Positions 57,221-64,000 of a DNA stretch of 64,000 nucleotides are shown here, piece by piece. The first letter of the stretch is position 1. Each line of letters opens with the position of its first letter. The stretch spans positions 2,976,001 to 3,040,000 of the forward strand of contig NC_088320.1 of assembly GCF_910592395.1 (NCBI RefSeq). The letters are read 5' to 3'. A model generated the notes under the pieces. The model ran no database searches. It was not told the origin of the DNA and saw only the letters and a list, made by a program, of their open reading frames with translations. The position numbers and the translations under genes are program-made. Source of the stretch: Lineus longissimus. Taxonomy: Eukaryota > Nemertea > Pilidiophora > Heteronemertea > Lineidae.

Positions 57221-60199
57221 ATGTCCAATGTGACGTCATTTCAACCGACCTTGACCTATGAGGACGCGTCCTTGACCCCGAATAATACGTCCGCCCCGCC
57301 GAATTCTACTGCTGAAAGGACCACCCTCCTTGCCACCGTGTTATCGAAAGAGATTCACACCTCAGGGTCTACAGATTCGATTTTGCCAGGTTAGTAGAAG
57401 TAGAGAGAAGCGTTCAGAGAAACCATCGTGAACGTAACAGTTTACTTCGAGCCGTAGATTGATCTTGAGAAGGGAATTTGGCATTCTGAACGTGGAAGAA
57501 GATCACTTAAATACTGATATCGTCTCGTGATCTTGGCTGAAGTACCACCTATTGTTACCCATAATGAACAGCCCATTTAATGGATACCTCGTGTTTATAT
57601 TCCCCTCACGATGTAACAAATAATGACCATGAATATTATCAATAGATTGAGACCAGTCGTTGAGAACTATTAGCATCATAAAGTACTGCTTACCGGATAT
57701 TGAAAACATGACCTTGGAAAACCTTTTCGCTTCTGGATAGTAGGTTGGTTTCGGAGCGACGAACTACGGAGTCTACAAGTCCTGTGCTAATTCATTTCAA
57801 CGGCACTCCTAAAAATAATAGCCTCTACGTGTACGAGGATCTGGGAAATTTGCAAAAACAATGTTAAGATAACGTGTTTTTACATACTTCGTACTTCGTC
57901 GTTCGTAGCACTTCGTAAGGTTTACGAAATCTCTCAAATAATGTGGTAATCTAGTCATTGGATTTGTTGTACACCGGCATGCCCTTGTCGCTTTATGGTG
58001 GTATGAATATGTTTGGACAGACTAATGGCAAAGTAGTCCCCTCCTTTTAACAAATCACACGTGGACATAGTAGACCCAATTACATGTAGCATATATTGTA
58101 ACATTAATACGGTGAGTGATTGTTGTTCTACACTTTTCATCTCGCAGTAGCTTCAGTGTGCCCCAGCCAATTAGACGAAAGTCGGCCAGAATGACATATC
58201 GGTGCCTCTCTTGGGTTAAGAACATCGTCTGCTATCTAGCAAAATGCAAGGTCATGGATCATCAATGAAATACTGCCAAGTATTTGGCCACACGCCACTT
58301 GGCTTATAGTATGATGGGCTATGCTCAATTACAAATGACGTTGATCCGTGATCACCGATGGTCATCAATTGGTATTATGTGCATGACGTATGTGCATGCG
58401 GCGAGTGATTCACGCGCAGACGACTTTGCAATAAGTCGCGAAGGAATTTCAAATGTTACTGCCATCTTTGAGAACAAATATTTCAAGAAGAAAGTTTCAA
58501 AAAGTCATTTTATTTCGTTCCCTGTCAGCCCATTGGCGGTCTCCACCCATCGTTAATGGCTATCATTCAACATAACGTCTCCAAGAATCGACGAAGCCAT
58601 GGCTATTAAATCCACGCAAGATTTGTGTCAGTGGGGGGAAAAGAGGTGCCAACAATCTCTTGAGATGCATACCACCATAATAGATAATTGCTCACAAATT
58701 TCATTACATTACAGCATGTGCGAATCCAATAAGGATATAATCGAATCGATCTCAGAAATGAGCAAGTTTTCGCTGAGGTCATGTAACCAGTGTCAGGTCT
58801 GCAGTGATTTATAATAGTGATATTCCTTAACGACTGGTCTCAAGTGATTGATAATATTCATGGTCGTCATTTGCAATTTTGTGAACAGAATGCTGACGCG
58901 CACATGCACAGTATGTGATTTAAGACAGACATTTAGGGATGGTTGCAGAGGACGTTTGTCACTAAGATTATTTACACGAACGGATGAGAAGAGAATACTG
59001 CGGCAGAGAGAAATAAAAGAAAACAGAAAGGTTCAAGCGCGATTCCTGAGCTGCACCAAATGACTTGCACTCTGCATGCACGCACCCCCAGATGCACATC
59101 ACGGCTCAGTAAAGGCTGATCCAATAAGGAGCTCCAGTAATCCCATGATAAAACGAAATGTTATATTCACTTTGGGAACATTAACTCAACCATATTACGT
59201 ACACAACAGAACAGATGATATTTATTCGGAGATTATACAATCTCATCATTTTAAGGCGCTTCGTTCCGCCACTGATTTTATCCGTTCCGCGATTTATAAC
59301 CAATTTACGAATTGACTCATAAAGTGCCGGCCAATTAGAGTAAAGGGGTATCACAAGGCTAGCTTAACTAAGAATGTTGTCATGACGTGGTCGGGTCAAG
59401 ATTGCAACATAGATTGACTCATAAGATCTTTATTAATGACATTGATGAGAGAAAAACTGATTCCTCTGGCTGTTTGACTAGTCAAATCACATCTTGGTTA
59501 TTTCCCATAAAATCTTCTTTATTTTCAGACAATACCGACCACGAGTTGATAACAGTCGTCTGGGTCACGACTGCCATCGTAGTGGGTGTAGGAATATTTA
59601 TCATGGCGCTAGTAGCCGTATCACACGCCGCCCACTTATGCCGCCGCCGGAAAAATAAGTGCTATCTGCACGACGGCGGAGCGCGACAGGAAGTTACGGA
59701 AAACCACGTGCCCGAGAACGCTCTAACACTGCACAGCATCACGATAAACGCCGAGGAACTGCGAGATGTGGATACAGGAAGTGTGTCCATGGCACCGTTT
59801 GTGTTGAAGCCGCAGGATAATCCTGGCTACGAGATCGACTGTGATGAAAACTGGTCCAAATCAAATAATAGAAACCACCATCCGAATTCAGCTTCAAAAA
59901 ACACAAAGTCTCGTGATCGCGAGAAGAGAAAAACGTCAACCAATGAGAAACCGCGAAAGCTGTCACATGGCGCGAAGGATAGAGAGAGTGCGAGGAAAGG
60001 TGAAAAACGTGATGGGTACACAAAGCAGTCACAGTATCCGCAAGGAACTAAACTGAAAAAGCCAATTGAACGTTCCAAGGAGGTTCGGGCAGACCCGAAT
60101 TTCCAGTTTGATTCCCGCCATTATTACGAACGAACGAACAGCGCCGACAGAAATAACACGGCAAGCACGAGACTGCTACGAGATCCAATGAGATTTTAG
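57221..60199 (+). CDS. Single-pass membrane protein with glycosylated stalk and NPGY motif
   Basis: There are two exons, 57221-57389 and 59529-60199, joined by a phase-1 GT-AG intron of 2139 bases. The product is 279 aa. The first exon (56 codons) is Ser/Thr/Pro-rich with N-glycosylation sequons at N3, N21, N22 and N28, so it should be extracellular. A helix at about 64-87 (starting ITVVWVTTAIVV) is followed by CRRRKNK, which places the C-terminus in the cytosol. The tail is ~190 residues, very basic after ~175, and contains DNPGYEI with NPGY at 154-157. NPxY binds PTB domains and serves as an endocytic signal in receptors. There is no signal peptide, so it is type III (signal anchor) unless an upstream exon is missing; an in-frame TAA at 57212 argues against simple extension. 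I do not recognise the family. Confidence 0.65.
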
Positions 60200-61355
60200 C
60201 TCTTTTTAAATATGCAAATTAGTGTCAAATAATTAGTAATTAATACATGACATGCTCAAGGTCAAGCATAAGACTCAAAGTGTATTATGAATGTATATAT
60301 TCAAAGATATCATAATACTTCGTAAATTAATCACTAGAATTATAGCAATTAGTATGCAATACTCGAATCATGGACCTACCGTGCTCTGAGATATGAATTT
60401 TTGCGTTCATGTTTACTTAGTTCGCGTTCTGGCCATTTAATTGTCCAAAATGAAACCAGATACCTGCATTCCCCTTATTCACTCTCGTTAAATGGACAAG
60501 GGGGTCGCGTGATGTTGGGTTGGTGACCCTGGCTTCTCTCAACAGAATCCATTAAACAACTGATATATTGGAAACTTCAAGACAATTAGTTCAAAAACCA
60601 TCTTCATAACCGGCGGAAGTCCTTTATTTGGTATCAGTGAAAGTGCTTCGTACAGTGCGCTATATGCAGGGCGCGTGGTGGCAATTTGATGGGTCATATG
60701 CTCTGACCCAGTTTACCCCTTCTAACCGTCTCCTCCGATACATCTCGGTTCTGCGATGTTGCTAAACGGCTAATACACCGCAGGACAATGTGGCGCTGTG
60801 GCGCATCTCGTTATTTGAATAGGTTTTGACTTCTATCATGTACTTTTACTGGGTTCTTTCAATAGACATGTTTCGCAACCATTACGATGACCTCCGACGA
60901 CGAAATACGAAGTATAGTTAATACGGTACTTTAACGATCAGTTTTTTGAAAATATCCTCTTTTCTTCTTCTGACTGGGAAGATATCTTCTCGTCGTGACG
61001 TCATTGATCCTGCTGTGATGACGTCGCCAATTTAGGTATAGAATATGATTTACGAGTGTCGCCTAAATCAAGTAGAACAGGACTTAAATGACACGACATA
61101 CATTCGTAGTTTATACAACGTCGTTCGTAGAGGTTACGAAACTTGTCTAATAATTGTGTTGTGTGTGTTAAAATATATCGTGATCTTACTACGTGTACAT
61201 GTACTAATTTCTTTTGTGAGATTTACACTGGTAACCTTGGCCGCGATTCTGGTTCGCGAAGATCTTCCTATAAAGTGACCTGACAGCTTGATATTACTTG
61301 TACGTTAACTTTGCGTTGCCAGTTAAGCGCATTACACTAGTACAAGGCCCGGGGT
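60200..61355. other. 3' region and intergenic DNA
   Basis: No AATAAA follows the stop at 60199 within a few hundred bases, so the poly(A) site is unclear. Two CRE-like words (GTGACGTCATT near 60996 and GATGACGTCGCC near 61018) lie close together. I see no supported gene. Confidence 0.35.
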
Positions 61356-61498
61356 CCGGTTGTTCAAAACCAACTATTGTCACTAACGCTGGTGTTAACT
61401 TAACATAGCCTTATCTCCGTCAGTTAAGCCATTAGACTTAACGCTAAGTTAATAAGTTAACGCCAGCGTTAGTGACAAACATTGTTGTGAACAACCGG
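61356..61498. mobile_element. 143-bp hairpin MITE, its right end used as target by a second MITE
   Basis: Imperfect arms at about 61356-61402 and 61453-61498 start CCGGTTGTTCA and end GAACAACCGG. The terminal CCGG is also the target of the family B element that starts at 61499. No clear flanking duplication is seen for the hairpin itself. Confidence 0.7.
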
Positions 61499-61664
61499 TG
61501 TGGCGGGGATAGTAGTCCTAGGGCTGATAGTCCGTGTAACAAACAATAGCCTGCATTGCTAAATGTTTTGGTTAGGGTTAGCGGTACAATAGATCATGCT
61601 GCTTAATTGGGCAAATACAATGCTACCGGACTATGACTCCAGGGGGACTATATCCGCTGTCACA
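61499..61664. mobile_element. 166-bp MITE, family B, flanked by CCGG
   Basis: It is flanked by CCGG at 61495-61498 and 61665-61668. The ends TGTGGCGGGGATAGTAGTCC and the complement of TGTGACAGCGGATATAGTCC are imperfect inverted repeats. Its right half is nearly identical to bases 1-83 of the window. It is non-autonomous. Confidence 0.83.
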
Positions 61665-61668
61665 CCGG

Positions 61669-63059
61669 GCACTGGAATTCACCACCGCACTGGGAGAATC
61701 AATCTAGAGGCCACCTTCAACTGTACTCATGCGTACACCTTCCACAGACAGCATTGCAAGTCATTTTGCTGAATGCATTCGTTTATTTTTTGTCTGGTTA
61801 CCATAGCAACGGGTGACGATTTACACGGAATATGTAAAAGTATGCCTTCAGTCATTTAACATAATCTTCTTTCGGTAATTTTTTTTCAATTTCGTTTAAA
61901 AGGTGTATGATATCATGATGTAGGCAGGTGAAGTTACTGATCCAAAAACGAAGGAAGGCGTTGTGTAGATATTTTTTAACAACTTGGAAAATAATTGCGA
62001 CGAGTTGACCAGAATAATATTTCTGTAAATATTGTAAATAATATATATAGTATATTAGCAAGAAATTACGAATACGATAATATGTAACTGGAGACGTTCT
62101 GGCATAGGACTTTTTTTATTGATTTACCGCGTAGTGCAGATGTATTAGAACGCATAAAATAAGACCGCTCTCATCGATCTCTGAACTAAAAAAGTAGTTT
62201 AGAAATGTTTGTAGAATAAAAGTACTAAGCCTTCACCAAAATTGAGCAGCCAGTACAGTGTAGAACTAGAAGCATCATCTTTTTATTGATTTCACTCAAG
62301 TGCGATCGGATATCATATTCTTATTTTTCATTTGTTATAAAATACATTAATTTTTAAGACACTTTCTTCACAAATGGTTTGGCAAAGCACCGCACCATAC
62401 CTATTCTAAAATTAGACCCATCTTCTGCTTCCGCGCCAATTAGGAAAATAAAACTAGACTCTGGTGCAGTATGCGCCCTCAATAATGTTTCGTCAAACAC
62501 TCTAGAGGTTGATCTGAACTATCAAGTACCCATGAGGCCACGCGTATTCTCCGGTGGCGGCAATGCAACATAATTCTATATCATATAGTCCCTTTAATTG
62601 TATGTAGATAATGTACACATACAGCTCTTTCTACACCGAAGCGATCGCGTTTGTTTTCTGTAGCGAAGCAGGATCTTAACAAAGTATCAAACGAATAAAG
62701 AAGCGGCGTTGTTTATTACCAGTTTGACTTTACTTGTCATTACATCCCTTATGGTCGTAGTCGAGACGGATCAGTTGATGAAAATGCTCCTAAAGGGGTA
62801 CCAAAATAGTCAGCTCAGTTTTCAGTCGTCTTCCATGGTCACCACGTCTGACCACTACACCTTCGATTCGAGCTCCCCCTCTCGCGGTTGTAATCGAAAA
62901 AGAACCATATCGTGCTTGGAATGTTAACCGGCGTGAAGTGCGTATTGCGACTATCATTGAGATCTGAGTATGCTTCGTAGCACATAGTTACCGGAGGAAA
63001 GAAAATAACACGGATATGATTTGAGACCTTTCATATAATTAGAATTTTCGAACAACATA
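61669..63059. other. Intergenic with two unexplained ORFs
   Basis: Frames at 62379-62573 (no ATG; contains KLDPSSASAPIRKIKLDSG) and 62709-62927 (one hydrophobic stretch, SLTLLVITSLMVVVE) read like mixed-composition protein, but I find no start codon, domain or splice pair for either. They could be exons of an unseen gene or chance. Confidence 0.3.
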
Positions 63060-63382
63060 CTGGATCCACTCACCAATAAGATCCCAAGCCCGACAATACC
63101 CGATTTCTACTCCCGCCTCGATGGGTCGAGCCTAAACAACCGGACATGATTGTATGCCTTTCGCAGCCATAAAAGCGGTGGGATATCTTGTCTTCGTTTC
63201 TTCCGCTGTAGAGTCACGACTATTTATGACGATTACGTTCTTAACTCTTGAATAGATATCCCACCCCTTTTATGGCTGTGAAAGGCCTACTATTGTGTTC
63301 GGCTGTTTCGACTCTACCCATCGAGGCGATAGTACAAATCGGTTATTGTCGGGCTTGGGATGTTATTGGTGAGTGGATCGAG
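63060..63382. mobile_element. 323-bp foldback MITE flanked by TA
   Basis: Arms of about 125 bases (63060-63187 and 63254-63382) are inverted with scattered mismatches and enclose a ~66-base loop. Both ends are bounded by TA (63058-63059 and 63383-63384), as for Tc1/mariner-type MITEs. The ends read CTGGATCCACTCACC and the complement of CTCGATCCACTCACC. There is no coding content. Confidence 0.8.
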
Positions 63383-63928
63383 TAAAACGCATTGAACATT
63401 TTTTTCAGTTACTGACGAGAATAAATGAACTAGCTACCAATAAATACAACTTTAAATTAGAGTTCTACCACCTGTTCCGAATATAGTCAAAACGCCAAGT
63501 GAGTGTATGATTTTAACACAACATACGTCCATAATGATGTTCATCAACATTTGACTCAGATTTGAGCTTTTGCCTTATTTGAATAATAATTATGTGATGC
63601 AGGCCGGTGGTTTTTACTTCCATCTTTCTCATAGGAGAGACTACCCGATAAGATCATTCCCACGTCATTACACCGTCCTGAGTTGTGCCAGTACCCAGCT
63701 ACTCAGTGCCTGGAAAGTAAGACAGATGGTTATGTTATACGTATAATGTCCATGTCATAGATGGGACATGACAAACTTACAGCCACTATCAAGTCCATGG
63801 CTTGTCGGAGAGGCGTATGGAGTGTACATCATAAGACCGAGGTTCTAAATCAGCTTGTCACTTTAGGTATCGTAAAAACTCATTACTTAAAGTGTGAGGT
63901 CAATGAAAAAAGATAAATCACCATTTAC

Positions 63929-64000
63929 CTTTATCCCGTCATAAAGTTGAGTACAGTACAGCTTCAGAAACTCGTCGTTCAGTTCTTTCTCCAGCCCTAA
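63929..64000 (-). CDS. Possible coding exon running off the window edge
   Basis: The minus strand is open for 24 codons from the edge to a GTAAAT donor at 63928. It reads LGLEKELNDEFLKLYC and then TQLYDGIK, a protein-like mix of charged and hydrophobic residues. The other two frames contain stops. A further short minus exon may end at the GTAAGT donor near 63780, but its frame is uncertain. I do not recognise the family, and the evidence is one exon only. Confidence 0.35.

Overview
The window is eukaryotic nuclear DNA from an animal, most likely a marine invertebrate (deuterostome or spiralian); I cannot name the species. The evidence is multi-exon genes with GT-AG introns, intron-bearing tRNA-Tyr genes, a CNBD2-type cyclic-nucleotide-binding protein, a secreted multi-Kunitz protein, AATAAA poly(A) signals, low gene density, and many small non-autonomous DNA transposons with clean target-site duplications. 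Nothing looks bacterial, viral or organellar.

Layout. 1-83 is the right part of a CCGG-targeting MITE whose near-identical relative lies at 61499-61664. 6065-7825 (+) is a four-exon gene for a secreted protein with three Kunitz domains. 7.8-15.5 kb is gene-poor and holds a hairpin element. 15.6-26.1 kb (+) is a CNBD2-like gene with two candidate first coding exons (16028-16711 and 18432-18848) that both join in phase 0 to the same downstream exons; two transposon-type insertions sit in its introns. 26.3-28.4 kb is a ~295-bp tandem repeat whose third unit is interrupted by a 1174-bp piggyBac-like element at TTAA. 28.4-36 kb holds two tandem paralogues (+) of an eight-helix membrane protein related to TspO/MBR. 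36.3-37.9 kb (-) is a four-exon gene for an unrecognised membrane protein, reconstructed here from short exons. 38-53.8 kb has no gene I can support, only inserted elements. 53.85-55.98 kb is an array of four tRNA-Tyr(GUA) genes, each with a 12-nt intron. 57.2-60.2 kb (+) is a two-exon single-pass membrane protein with an NPGY motif. 61.3-63.4 kb contains nested and foldback MITEs. A possible minus-strand exon runs off the right edge.

The genes are unrelated neighbours and do not form a pathway. The main interest lies in four places: the TspO-like pair, where a nearly identical core is flanked by diverged ends, suggesting gene conversion; the alternative 5' ends of the CNBD2-like gene; the unrecognised membrane gene; and a set of insertions whose boundaries can be fixed exactly, several of them at CCGG. 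All gene models come from reading splice sites and frames by eye, without transcripts or database searches.
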